From NCBI GenBank assembly GCA_947258385.1, contig CAMYII010000050.1:50466-110054 (forward strand): a stretch of 59,589 bases of DNA. Reading direction: 5' to 3'. The notes beneath the pieces were generated by a model. The model was given only the letters and a program-made list of their open reading frames with translations, was not told the DNA's origin and searched no databases. The position numbers and the translations under genes are program-made. The stretch comes from Acidiferrobacterales bacterium (lineage in GTDB: Bacteria; Pseudomonadota; Gammaproteobacteria; Acidiferrobacterales; SZUA-150). Position 1 is the stretch's first letter, and each line of letters opens with the position of its first letter. Below, piece after piece: positions 42,741-50,368 of the stretch.

Positions 42741-42823
42741 TGGAAATAAGGGGATAGTTTCTGGATTTCATTTATGGTGTATGATGTATATCCCCAACCC
42801 AAACCCGCCCCGGCGGATGTACC

Positions 42824-43063
42824 ATGAACTGGACCCAAATTTATCTGACTGAGGAAGAGATCGCGGCATTGAAGGCGCTGTCCCGCCGGACCGGCCTCAA
42901 TCAAAGCGAGCTTATTCGAAAGGCGGTGGACCAGTTCATCGACAAGCACAGCGCGGCGCGACGCAAGGGTCTGCTCACGGTCGCCCGCGGGCTTTGGAAG
43001 GATCGGCGGGATCTGCCCGACTTCGAAGCCTTGCGGCGGGAATGGGATCGGACGGGTTCTTGA
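42824..43063 (+). CDS. Ribbon-helix-helix antitoxin (VapB-type)
   Basis: A 79-residue protein: strand and helices in WTQIYLTEEEIAALKALSRR TGLNQSELIRKAVDQFIDKH, followed by a toxin-binding tail LTVARGLWKDRRDLPDFEAL RREWDRTGS. The tail with W/D-rich residues is usual for VapB partners of VapC. The stop overlaps the start of a VapC-like frame (TGATG). The toxin is truncated, so this antitoxin is now orphan. Confidence 0.85.
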   Translation: MNWTQIYLTEEEIAALKALSRRTGLNQSELIRKAVDQFIDKHSAARRKGLLTVARGLWKDRRDLPDFEALRREWDRTGS

Positions 43064-43182
43064 TGGCGCATGCGTGGCTGGTTGATACCGACGTCCTGAT
43101 CGATTATCTGCGCGGCCATGCCCCGAGCCCCCTCGAACGGCCGGTGTCTGCCCCGAATGGCACTGCCTTAAACGGTTTTTGA
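43063..43182 (+). pseudogene. VapC PIN-domain toxin, truncated after ~20 codons by a repeat
   Basis: MAHAWLVDTDVLIDYLRGHA is the start of a VapC toxin, with the first catalytic Asp in DTDVLID. From about 43123 the sequence is the composite repeat (CCGAGCCCCCTCGAACGGCC), and the frame closes at 43182. The remaining ~110 residues with three more acidic active-site residues are absent. Confidence 0.85.
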
Positions 43183-43268
43183 ATCGACGTAGGATGGGTT
43201 AGGCACGCCGTGCGTGCCGTAACCCATCAGCTGTGCCGCCAGGCACTCATTATGACTTACCGTATGCG
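43123..43268 (+). repeat. Hairpin repeat A copy 7 (composite)
   Basis: CCGAGCCCCCTCGAACGGCC, CCCCGAATGGCACTGCCTTA and GTAGGATGGGTTAGGCACGC ... GTAACCCATCAGCTGTGCCG form the full composite unit. It lies immediately downstream of the intact PPC gene (minus strand) and interrupts VapC. This is probably the source arrangement for the displaced PPC ends. Confidence 0.9.
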
Positions 43269-43289
43269 CCATTGCAGGTCAGTGAGCAC

Positions 43290-45551
43290 CTACTTCACCC
43301 GCCCCTTCACCGGGGTGAGACCAAGCCAATACCCCGTCCCCGGACCGCGATTCCGCGCGCCGACCTCAAGGTAATAGGTCCCGGCCTGGGCGAAGCTCCA
43401 GTCGATGCGCGACTCGGGCTTGCGGTTGCCGGCGTTGTCGTTCTCCGCCAGCAGGGTGACGCCGTCGACATCGTACAGCGCCAGCACGGTATCGGCCTCC
43501 GCCTCGAGCCCGCTCGTCTCGATGCGGTAGCCCCCGGCCCGCGGAATCTCGAGCGCCACCCAGTCGCTGCCGTCCTCGCAATGATTGCGGGTCTGCAGCT
43601 CGCTTAACGCCAGCGCCCGCGCCTCGGCGAGCGCGTCGTCCGCTTCGTAGGCGTCCGGCTCGCAGGTCTCGGCGATCAGGCTGTAGGCCGTGCCGGCGCC
43701 CCACCGGGTGCTGTAGCCGTCCACGGCCTTGTTGTGCAGGTGGATGAAATAGGGCCCGTCGGCCGGCGCGGTGAACGCGGCCCAGGCGTGACTGCCGCCG
43801 CTCGCATCCCGCGCCCACTCGCTGTCGGCCAGGCGCGTGACCCCGTCGCGGTCATAGACCTTGATCTGCGATGCATCGTACCAGTCCTCGTAATCGGCCT
43901 GGATGGCATAGGTCACGCCGGCCTGCGCCGTCAGCGTCAGCCAGTCGTGTCCGTCCTCGCAGAAGTTGTGCGCCTGGGGCGCGTCGACGCTGAGCCGCCG
44001 CGCCTGCGCCCGCACGTCGTCGGCCTCGTAGGCGTCCGGCGGGCACACCGGCTCTTGCAGCTCCAGCCACAGCGGCTGCACGATCACGTTATTGGTCTCG
44101 TCGGTCTCCGGCAACTGATTGGCCGGATCGTAGTAGGGACCCAGATAATACGTCCCGGCGGTGAGATCGGTGGGCAGCACCACGGTAATCTCACGCCGTT
44201 CGTAATACTCGCCGACCGCGAGCGGCGGCACGCTGCCCTCGCCGATGCGCCGGTCGCTGAGCGTGATCTCACTATCGCTCGACAGGAAATACCCGACCTC
44301 CGCCGTGATGCTCGGGGCGAAGCCGATGTTGGACAACCCGAAGGCGAAGCGGTCGATCACCCCGCCGATCGGGAACCACGGATCGATGAAATACCCGTAG
44401 CCGGCCGCCAGATCGGGCAGCTCGCCCATGACCTCGAGATAGTAATAGCCCGGGTCGTTCCACAGCATGTGGCGCCAGATCTCGATGTAATAGCGCCCGG
44501 TCGCCGGCGCCGTCCACTGCGCCAGGCCGTCGCCGGTCGCGACCTCCGCGCCCTGTGCGTCGAACACGATAATGTGGCGATACCAGTCGGGGCCCTGGTT
44601 GTTGCGCGCGCGGACATAATAGGTCTCACCCGCCAGGGCATCGAAATAGACCCAGTCGTAGGGGTCCTCGCAGTGATTGCGCAGCTGCGCCTGGTTGGCG
44701 CTGATGGGCTGGGCCATGTCGCGCGTGTCGTCTTCCTCGTAGGCGTCGATCGCGCACTCCGGCGCCTCAAGCAGGACCTGCACGGTGTGGTCCGCCGTGT
44801 TGTTGTCCTCGAAATACTCCGCGACCTGGTCGCGGTCATCGACGATCGCGCCAAGATAAAACGTGCCCACCATGCCCGGGGGGAAGGCGGCGAGCGTCCA
44901 GGCGAGCACGCCGTTGGTGCCCCCGGCCAGCGTATCGACGCGGGTGTAGCCGACGCGCAGGTCCTCGCGCGTCACGCTCGCGTCGGTCGACAGATACAGC
45001 CCGAGCTCGAACGGGGCGGCGTCGGCGAACCCGCGGTTGGCGACGGCGGCGTAAATCCACTCCGTGCCGCCGGCCAGCGCCCGCAGCTTGTCCGTCGTGA
45101 AATCGTCGACCACCAGGTCCGGCAGCACGTCGGCGATGGTGAACTCATACACCGTATCGGCCCCGGTGTGGGACGCGCCGGAGCGCAGGTAAAAGCGCCC
45201 GCTCGCGGGCGCGGTCCAGGTGATCCGCGGGTTCTCGTCGGTAAAGTAGCCGGAGGAGGCGAGCAGGGTCACGCCGTCGCCGGCGTAGAGCAGCAGCCGG
45301 CTGTCGTATCGATAGCTGACCGCCCGGTTCTGAAGCCCGTAAGTGGTGCCCGCGACGGCGTCGAAGGCGAACCAGTCGACGGTGTCGGCGCAGAAATTGT
45401 GGGTCTGCGTGGTGTTGGCCGCGATCCAGCGGGCGGTCGCGGGCGTGTCGTCGTCCTCGTAGGCGTCCGGCGTGCAGACCGCCCCGGCCGCCGCGGCGTG
45501 GCCCAGCAGCAGGACCAGCAGCATAGTCCAGAACAAGCGTGGTTGGCGCAT
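43290..45551 (-). CDS. Secreted multidomain PPC/CARDB protein
   Basis: The 753-residue protein starts MRQPRLFWTMLLVLLLGHAA AAGA, a signal peptide behind GGGGGG. Four bacterial pre-peptidase C-terminal (PPC) domains each begin with a CxxDAYExDD...HNFCxDxxDW pattern (about residues 25, 255, 490 and 630). Two CARDB-like Ig domains lie between (LPDLVVDDFTTDKLRALAGG and LPDLAAGYGYFIDPWFPIGG), with the EDNNTADHTV and DETNNVIVQ endings typical of CARDB. No catalytic domain is present, so it is probably a secreted adhesive or binding protein. Its 3' end has been copied to four other sites (17251, 25275, 29071, 31307), always in the same orientation and beside hairpin repeat A. Confidence 0.92.
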   Translation of the reverse strand: MRQPRLFWTMLLVLLLGHAAAAGAVCTPDAYEDDDTPATARWIAANTTQTHNFCADTVDWFAFDAVAGTTYGLQNRAVSYRYDSRLLLYAGDGVTLLASSGYFTDENPRITWTAPASGRFYLRSGASHTGADTVYEFTIADVLPDLVVDDFTTDKLRALAGGTEWIYAAVANRGFADAAPFELGLYLSTDASVTREDLRVGYTRVDTLAGGTNGVLAWTLAAFPPGMVGTFYLGAIVDDRDQVAEYFEDNNTADHTVQVLLEAPECAIDAYEEDDTRDMAQPISANQAQLRNHCEDPYDWVYFDALAGETYYVRARNNQGPDWYRHIIVFDAQGAEVATGDGLAQWTAPATGRYYIEIWRHMLWNDPGYYYLEVMGELPDLAAGYGYFIDPWFPIGGVIDRFAFGLSNIGFAPSITAEVGYFLSSDSEITLSDRRIGEGSVPPLAVGEYYERREITVVLPTDLTAGTYYLGPYYDPANQLPETDETNNVIVQPLWLELQEPVCPPDAYEADDVRAQARRLSVDAPQAHNFCEDGHDWLTLTAQAGVTYAIQADYEDWYDASQIKVYDRDGVTRLADSEWARDASGGSHAWAAFTAPADGPYFIHLHNKAVDGYSTRWGAGTAYSLIAETCEPDAYEADDALAEARALALSELQTRNHCEDGSDWVALEIPRAGGYRIETSGLEAEADTVLALYDVDGVTLLAENDNAGNRKPESRIDWSFAQAGTYYLEVGARNRGPGTGYWLGLTPVKGRVK

Positions 45552-45699
45552 GATTCCCCCCTTTGCGGTGTGTCCCGGCCCTTGTTTTGCGTTGATTGGG
45601 CCGGGTGAACAGAACGGGCCTCGCGCCCGCCGATACCCATTATTCTAGACGCCTTCGCGCCGCCTTGAACGCCGCCCGTCGGTTCTGCCTCCACGTCAT

Positions 45700-45919
45700 T
45701 CCCGCGCGACCGCCCCCCCACCCCGTCACTCCCGCGCAGTAAGCATGTCCCCGCGAAAGCGGGGACGGGGGTCCAGGAATTCATACACCGAATCCCGCCT
45801 TCCAGCGTTCATTAGCCAGTTCTTATATATATTATGGTATACGGCTCCCACCGCCCGGCCAAAACCGGTAGGGGTGTGGTACGATTTCCCCTGCACGAAG
45901 GAAGTGTATCGGGGGAGGC
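45700..45919 (+). repeat. Extragenic repeat and promoter region of the defence operon
   Basis: CGTCATTCCCGCGCGACC and CCCCGTCACTCCCGCGCAGT ... GAAAGCGGGGACGGGGGTCC belong to the common family. Between 45795 and 45919 the sequence is AT-richer (TTATATATATTATGGTATAC) and likely holds the promoter of the restriction operon. The rest of 45552-45919 has no gene. Confidence 0.6.
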
Positions 45920-46165
45920 ATGACGCAGCCGGAACAGAAGGCGAGGGAATTGCTAGCAGAAGCATTTCACACTCGTAAATTCCTAGTTCGGCTCTCTTGG
46001 AAGCGCTATATGCCTCTACAGCACCTTTCCATATTCATTCCAGGCACCTTCGAGTACCGCCGCTTGCCGGTTGAAGTTTGTGGGCTAAAGGCAAGGAAAA
46101 AAGTGCAGAAAAATTATGGTGAGATCAGTTCTGACCTGTTAGTTATTGCTATGAATGCAGTATGA
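45920..46165 (+). CDS. Small basic ORF at the head of the restriction operon, function unknown
   Basis: The 81-residue frame begins MTQPEQKARELLAEAFHTRK at an ATG behind a strong GGGGGAGG, and its stop overlaps the hsdM start by four bases (ATGA). The protein is basic, with aromatic residues (WKRYMPLQHLSIFIPGTFEY). The first 13 residues resemble the start of some type I restriction subunits, but the rest does not, and no family is recognised. The strong ribosome-binding site and tight coupling argue that it is translated; it could be a regulator, a small inhibitor or a remnant. Confidence 0.55.
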   Translation: MTQPEQKARELLAEAFHTRKFLVRLSWKRYMPLQHLSIFIPGTFEYRRLPVEVCGLKARKKVQKNYGEISSDLLVIAMNAV

Positions 46166-48054
46166 CAACAACGAAACGACACATCTTTGAACATCTATCG
46201 CGCCTTCGTTTACTGGAGCTTGCGCAACATTTTGAAATCACCGGGATTAGCGGTAAGCAAAAAGCGAAGATCATTGCCACATTGTCCCGCAAGCGATCGT
46301 TGCAGCTTGATAACATGCTTCAAAGGCTTAAACGCGACGAGTTAAAGGAAATCTGCAGGGCGGAAGGCTTAGACGATTCCGGCCGGGAGAAGGAAGTCCT
46401 AATAAATCGTTTACTTAATGATTCGCCGGCCGAACCTACGCCCAAAAAAGCCAAAGCCAGCAGTAAAGGACAGAAAGCCAGCGACAACGGCGACAAGGAC
46501 AAGTCTCTGGAGTCCTGGCTCTGGGATGCGGCCTGCTCCATTCGCGGCGCCAAGGATGCGCCCAAGTTCAAGGACTACATTCTGCCGCTCGTGTTCGTAA
46601 AGCGTCTGTGTGATGTCTTCGACGACGAGATCAACCGCATCGCGGAGGAGGTCGGTTCGCGAAAAAAGGCTTTCCAACTCGCCAAGGCCGACCACAAGCT
46701 GGTGCGTTTCTTTCTGCCATTATTGCCGGAAGACCTGGAGGAGCCCGTATGGTCGGTCATTCGCAAGCGTCCCAAAACCGCTTCTGAAAAAACCGGCGAG
46801 GGCGAACGGGTCACCACCCACATGCGCGAGATCGCCAAGGAGAACCCGCTCCTGCAGGGCATTATCGACCGCGTCGACTTTAATGCCACCACCCACGGCC
46901 AGCGGGATCTGGATGATGACCGTCTCTCGAACCTGATCGAGGCCATCAGCACCAAGCGCCTCGGGTTGGAAGACGTAGAGCCAGACATCATCGGTAAAAG
47001 TTACGAATACCTTATCCGTAAGTTTGCCGAAGGGGCTGGTCAGAGTGCAGGTGAGTTTTACACCCCGAGGGAAGTTGGATTGATCATGGCTAAAGTCATG
47101 GATGCCGAACCCGGTATGGAGATATACGACCCCTGTTGCGGTTCCGGCAGCTTGCTCATCAAGTGCGAAATCGCGATGGAGGAAAAGATGAGCCTCCGTA
47201 GCAAAAAGAAGTATGCACCGCTCAAGCTCTACGGGCAGGAATATATCGCAGACACGTGGGCCATGGCCAACATGAATATGATCATTCATGACATGGAAGG
47301 CGAAATCGAAATCGGCGACACCTTCAAAAACCCTAAATTCCGCACTAAAGGTGGACTCCGTACTTTCGATCGCGTAGTGGCCAATCCCATGTGGAACCAG
47401 GACTGGTTTACCGAGGCCGATTACGACAATGACGAGTTTGACCGTTTTCCCAGCGGAGCAGGCTTCCCCGGAAAATCCTCCGCCGATTGGGGTTGGGTAC
47501 AGCACATGCACGCGAGCCTCAATGCCAAAGGCCGTGCGACTGTAGTGCTCGATACCGGGGCCGCCTCACGAGGTTCGGGCAATGCCGGTACGAACAAGGA
47601 AAAGCAAGTACGCAAGTGGTTCGTGGACAATGATCTAATCGAAAGCGTTCTGTATCTCCCGGAAAACCTCTTCTACAACACCTCGGCGCCGGGCATTGTG
47701 ATATTCCTCAACAAGGCTAAACCGAAGGACCGGCAGGGCAAGGTGCTGCTGGTAAACGCCAGCCAGATCTTTGAAAAAGGCGATCCGAAAAACTTCATTC
47801 CCGAGGACGGTATCGAGCAGATCGCCGACACACTAATCAACTGGAAAGAGGAGAATAAGCTCAGTAGTGTTGTTGAGCACGCCAAGTTAAAGAAAAACGA
47901 TTACAACATCTCTCCCAGTCGATACATCCATACGTCCGATGCTGAAACCTATCGGCCCATTGCGGAGATCGTCGAAGAACTCGAAGCGATTGAAGTCGAG
48001 GCTAAGGAGACGGATTCGGCATTGAAGGGAATTCTGGAGAAGATCGGCGTATGA
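46162..48054 (+). CDS. hsdM: Type I restriction-modification system methyltransferase subunit (HsdM) with SAP-like N-terminus
   Basis: The 630-residue N6-adenine methyltransferase has SAM motif I DPCCGSGSLL at about residue 323 and the catalytic motif as NPMW at about 408 (ANPMWNQDW), a variant of NPP(F/Y). The HsdM N-terminal helical domain (ESWLWDAACSIRGAKDAPKF KDYILPLVFVKRL) follows an extra ~100-residue N-terminus. That N-terminus has two SAP/LEM-like helix pairs (LRLLELAQHFEITGISGKQK and LKRDELKEICRAEGLDDSGR) and a Lys-rich linker, suggesting added DNA binding. The coupled hsdS follows with ATGA overlap. Confidence 0.93.
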   Translation: MTTTKRHIFEHLSRLRLLELAQHFEITGISGKQKAKIIATLSRKRSLQLDNMLQRLKRDELKEICRAEGLDDSGREKEVLINRLLNDSPAEPTPKKAKASSKGQKASDNGDKDKSLESWLWDAACSIRGAKDAPKFKDYILPLVFVKRLCDVFDDEINRIAEEVGSRKKAFQLAKADHKLVRFFLPLLPEDLEEPVWSVIRKRPKTASEKTGEGERVTTHMREIAKENPLLQGIIDRVDFNATTHGQRDLDDDRLSNLIEAISTKRLGLEDVEPDIIGKSYEYLIRKFAEGAGQSAGEFYTPREVGLIMAKVMDAEPGMEIYDPCCGSGSLLIKCEIAMEEKMSLRSKKKYAPLKLYGQEYIADTWAMANMNMIIHDMEGEIEIGDTFKNPKFRTKGGLRTFDRVVANPMWNQDWFTEADYDNDEFDRFPSGAGFPGKSSADWGWVQHMHASLNAKGRATVVLDTGAASRGSGNAGTNKEKQVRKWFVDNDLIESVLYLPENLFYNTSAPGIVIFLNKAKPKDRQGKVLLVNASQIFEKGDPKNFIPEDGIEQIADTLINWKEENKLSSVVEHAKLKKNDYNISPSRYIHTSDAETYRPIAEIVEELEAIEVEAKETDSALKGILEKIGV

Positions 48055-49310
48055 GTGCCTGGGAACAAAGCCGATTTGGTGATATCGCGTCCGGATTCCT
48101 GAGTGGTGGAACACCGACAACCAAACGACCTGAATATTGGCGAGGCGAAATACCTTGGATAACCAGCAAGTGGCTCGGCAATCGCCTTGAACTAGACGAC
48201 GGCGAAAAATTCGTCTCAAAAGAGGCAACTAATAAGACCTCAACGCGCATTGTCCCGAAAAACAATATCATCTTTGCCACGCGAGTCGGTGTCGGCAAGG
48301 TCGGGATCAACCGCATTGATCTTGCTATTAATCAAGATCTCGCGGGCGTGCTAATCGATGATGACAAATTCGATCTACAATTCCTGGCCTACCAGCTATG
48401 CATGGATCCGATTCAACAGTACGTCGCAATGAACAAGCGTGGAGCGACGATCAAAGGGATTACAAGAGAATGTCTAAAGGATATCCGCCTAAATATCCCC
48501 CCGCTGCCCGAGCAGAAGAAGATCGCGCACTTCCTTTCGACAGTGCAGCAGGCGATTGAAGCGCAGGAGCGGATCATTCAGACCACCAACGAGCTGAAAA
48601 AGGCCCTCATGCAAAAGCTCTTTACCGAAGGCCTCCGCAACGAACCCCAAAAACAAACCGAAATCGGCCTCGTTCCAGAAAGCTGGGAGGTGGTGGAATT
48701 AGGTACCATTGCGAAAGTTGGCAACGGTTCCACTCCTAAGCGATCCAACGAAGCCTATTGGGATGGTGGCACAATCCCATGGCTGAACAGCGCCCGTATT
48801 CATGACCGCTTCATCACTGAACCAGATCAATTCGTGACGCCACAAGCGGTCAAGGAATGTCATTTGCCCCGCGTTGCTCCGAACAGCTTGCTCATTGCGA
48901 TCACTGGACAAGGCAAAACTCTCGGCAACTCAGCCCTGACTCGTTTCGAGACTTGCATCAATCAGCATCTCGCCTACGCACAGTTTCATTCCGATGAAGT
49001 CGTGCCGGACTTCGTGCTTTGGTTCATGCAAACGCGCTACGACTTTCTTCGCTCAATAGCTAAAGCCGGCGGGAGCACAAAGGGTGCTCTCACCTGTGGT
49101 TACCTTAAAACTCACCCTATTCCGATTCCCGGAAAAGAAGAGCAAATGGAAATCGTTAATATATTTGGCCAGCTTGGTAGCAAAGAACAAGTTTGTCGTA
49201 GAAAGCAGGCATGTCTCCAAGACCTCTTCCGCACCCTCCTTCACGAACTGATGACCGCGAAAATTCTTGTGGACGGAATCGAAATAGGGGGAGTAGAGAC
49301 TGAACAATGA
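48051..49310 (+). CDS. hsdS: Type I restriction-modification specificity subunit (HsdS)
   Basis: A 419-residue protein with two target-recognition domains. TRD1 starts WEQSRFGDIASGFLSGGTPT with IPWITSKWLGNRLELDDGEK; TRD2 starts ESWEVVELGTIAKVGNGSTP with IPWLNSARIHDRFI. Each is followed by a conserved coiled spacer (PPLPEQKKIAHFLSTVQQAI EAQERIIQTTNELKKALMQK and GKEEQMEIVNIFGQLGSKEQ). It sets the bipartite recognition sequence. It overlaps hsdM and the following SIR2 gene by four bases each, so all three are translationally coupled. Confidence 0.95.
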   Translation: MSAWEQSRFGDIASGFLSGGTPTTKRPEYWRGEIPWITSKWLGNRLELDDGEKFVSKEATNKTSTRIVPKNNIIFATRVGVGKVGINRIDLAINQDLAGVLIDDDKFDLQFLAYQLCMDPIQQYVAMNKRGATIKGITRECLKDIRLNIPPLPEQKKIAHFLSTVQQAIEAQERIIQTTNELKKALMQKLFTEGLRNEPQKQTEIGLVPESWEVVELGTIAKVGNGSTPKRSNEAYWDGGTIPWLNSARIHDRFITEPDQFVTPQAVKECHLPRVAPNSLLIAITGQGKTLGNSALTRFETCINQHLAYAQFHSDEVVPDFVLWFMQTRYDFLRSIAKAGGSTKGALTCGYLKTHPIPIPGKEEQMEIVNIFGQLGSKEQVCRRKQACLQDLFRTLLHELMTAKILVDGIEIGGVETEQ

Positions 49311-50347
49311 GCTTCTCTTTATCACAGCTTTTCCCAGGTATTGAGACTGGCCTAAACAATATCGGCTTTTTATTCGGCGCAGGTACTTCTAAGGAAGCCG
49401 GCTATCCCCTTATGCCAGATCTTACCAAGGCAGTGGTCAGTAACCTTGGCGTCACAACAAAAGCGTCGCTTGATGAGATCCTTGGTGCCAAGGGTTTAAC
49501 CTACGACTCAACCATGGGAGAACCGAACATTGAAGTCATCTCAGATTTGGTCACAGAATATTACGTCAAAACAAATGATCCTAAGTTTAGCGAGCTTGAA
49601 AATGAAATCCGGAAATTGATTGTCGAAAAAATTCTTTCTGTCGAAGACCCAGATCTAACACATCACGTTCGATTTCTGGAGACCTTAAAGCAAAGAGCGC
49701 ATGGAACTCCGACCACGGTGACACTGATCACTACAAACTATGATGTTTTGTTTGAGTTGGCTGCAGGGGACGTTGGACTTCGAGTCGAAACGGGATTTGA
49801 CGGCCCGTTGCGTCGGTTGTTTGACCCGACAGTATTTGATCTCTGCCGAGGTGTAGTAGAAAAGACACGTTTTTCGGAAAGACCAGAATTATGTCTGAAT
49901 ATTCTCAAACTCCATGGTTCGATCTCTTGGCTCACGGAGGCGGGACGTGTAATTGAGAGCGGATTGTACTTACACAGTGCAGCGACACAAAGAGCGATGG
50001 TTCTTCCGCGTCGCAAAAAGGTAATGGATACACTTTCTGAACCTTTTGACCAGCTATTTACACGTACCTCAAGGATGCTTGGTTCTAAATGTAAGTATCT
50101 CGTCAGTTGTGGATTCAGCTTTGGCGATAAGCACATAAACGACCAGCTTTTATTTCCTAAATTAGCAGAAGGGAAGATTCGTCTGGTTGCCCTTTGCGGA
50201 CAGGAGCCCGACTGCGTAGAAGACCTCAAGGCTTTTCCAGCATTCCATGCAGGATTTCCTGCCAACTGCTACATCGACGGCAACGAAACCGAAACTGGCA
50301 CGGAGCTATGGAAGTTTAGTGCTCTTACTGAATTCCTGAGGCCTTAG
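49307..50347 (+). CDS. SIR2-family NAD-binding protein (defence SIR2)
   Basis: The 346-residue protein has the SIR2 NAD-binding motifs GFLFGAGTSKEAGYP at about residues 20-34, TTNYDVLFE at about 142 and LKLHGSISW at about 200, which includes the catalytic His. VSCGFSFGDKHIND is near the C-terminus. Defence SIR2 proteins hydrolyse NAD+ on phage infection. It directly precedes a HerA-like ATPase, the pairing known as SIR2-HerA. Unlike typical stand-alone loci, it sits between hsdS and hsdR, starting within the hsdS stop. Confidence 0.92.
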   Translation: MSFSLSQLFPGIETGLNNIGFLFGAGTSKEAGYPLMPDLTKAVVSNLGVTTKASLDEILGAKGLTYDSTMGEPNIEVISDLVTEYYVKTNDPKFSELENEIRKLIVEKILSVEDPDLTHHVRFLETLKQRAHGTPTTVTLITTNYDVLFELAAGDVGLRVETGFDGPLRRLFDPTVFDLCRGVVEKTRFSERPELCLNILKLHGSISWLTEAGRVIESGLYLHSAATQRAMVLPRRKKVMDTLSEPFDQLFTRTSRMLGSKCKYLVSCGFSFGDKHINDQLLFPKLAEGKIRLVALCGQEPDCVEDLKAFPAFHAGFPANCYIDGNETETGTELWKFSALTEFLRP

Positions 50348-50368
50348 AGTTAGAGAGGAATACAAGAC

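Noticed and set aside
42212-42949. Minus-strand frame of 245 codons
   Set aside because: It joins repeat D, a HigB remnant and the antisense of the ribbon-helix-helix and NYN genes; it has no coherent domain.
17148-43268. Hairpin repeat A as integron attC sites of a cassette array
   Set aside because: The repeat contains GTTAGGC and a TAAC complement, and intervening modules are toxin-antitoxin genes, as in cassette arrays. However, the genes lie in both orientations, the right-hand core has an extra base, spacing is irregular and no integrase gene is in the window.
43734-45608. Long plus-strand frame of 624 codons
   Set aside because: It lies antisense to the PPC/CARDB gene, whose signal peptide, domains and ribosome-binding site are clear; the frame is a GC-driven shadow without recognisable motifs.
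8905-45790. CRISPR array from the many similar short repeats
   Set aside because: The repeats are kilobases apart, differ in length and are palindromic extragenic modules; there is no regular repeat-spacer pattern and no cas gene.
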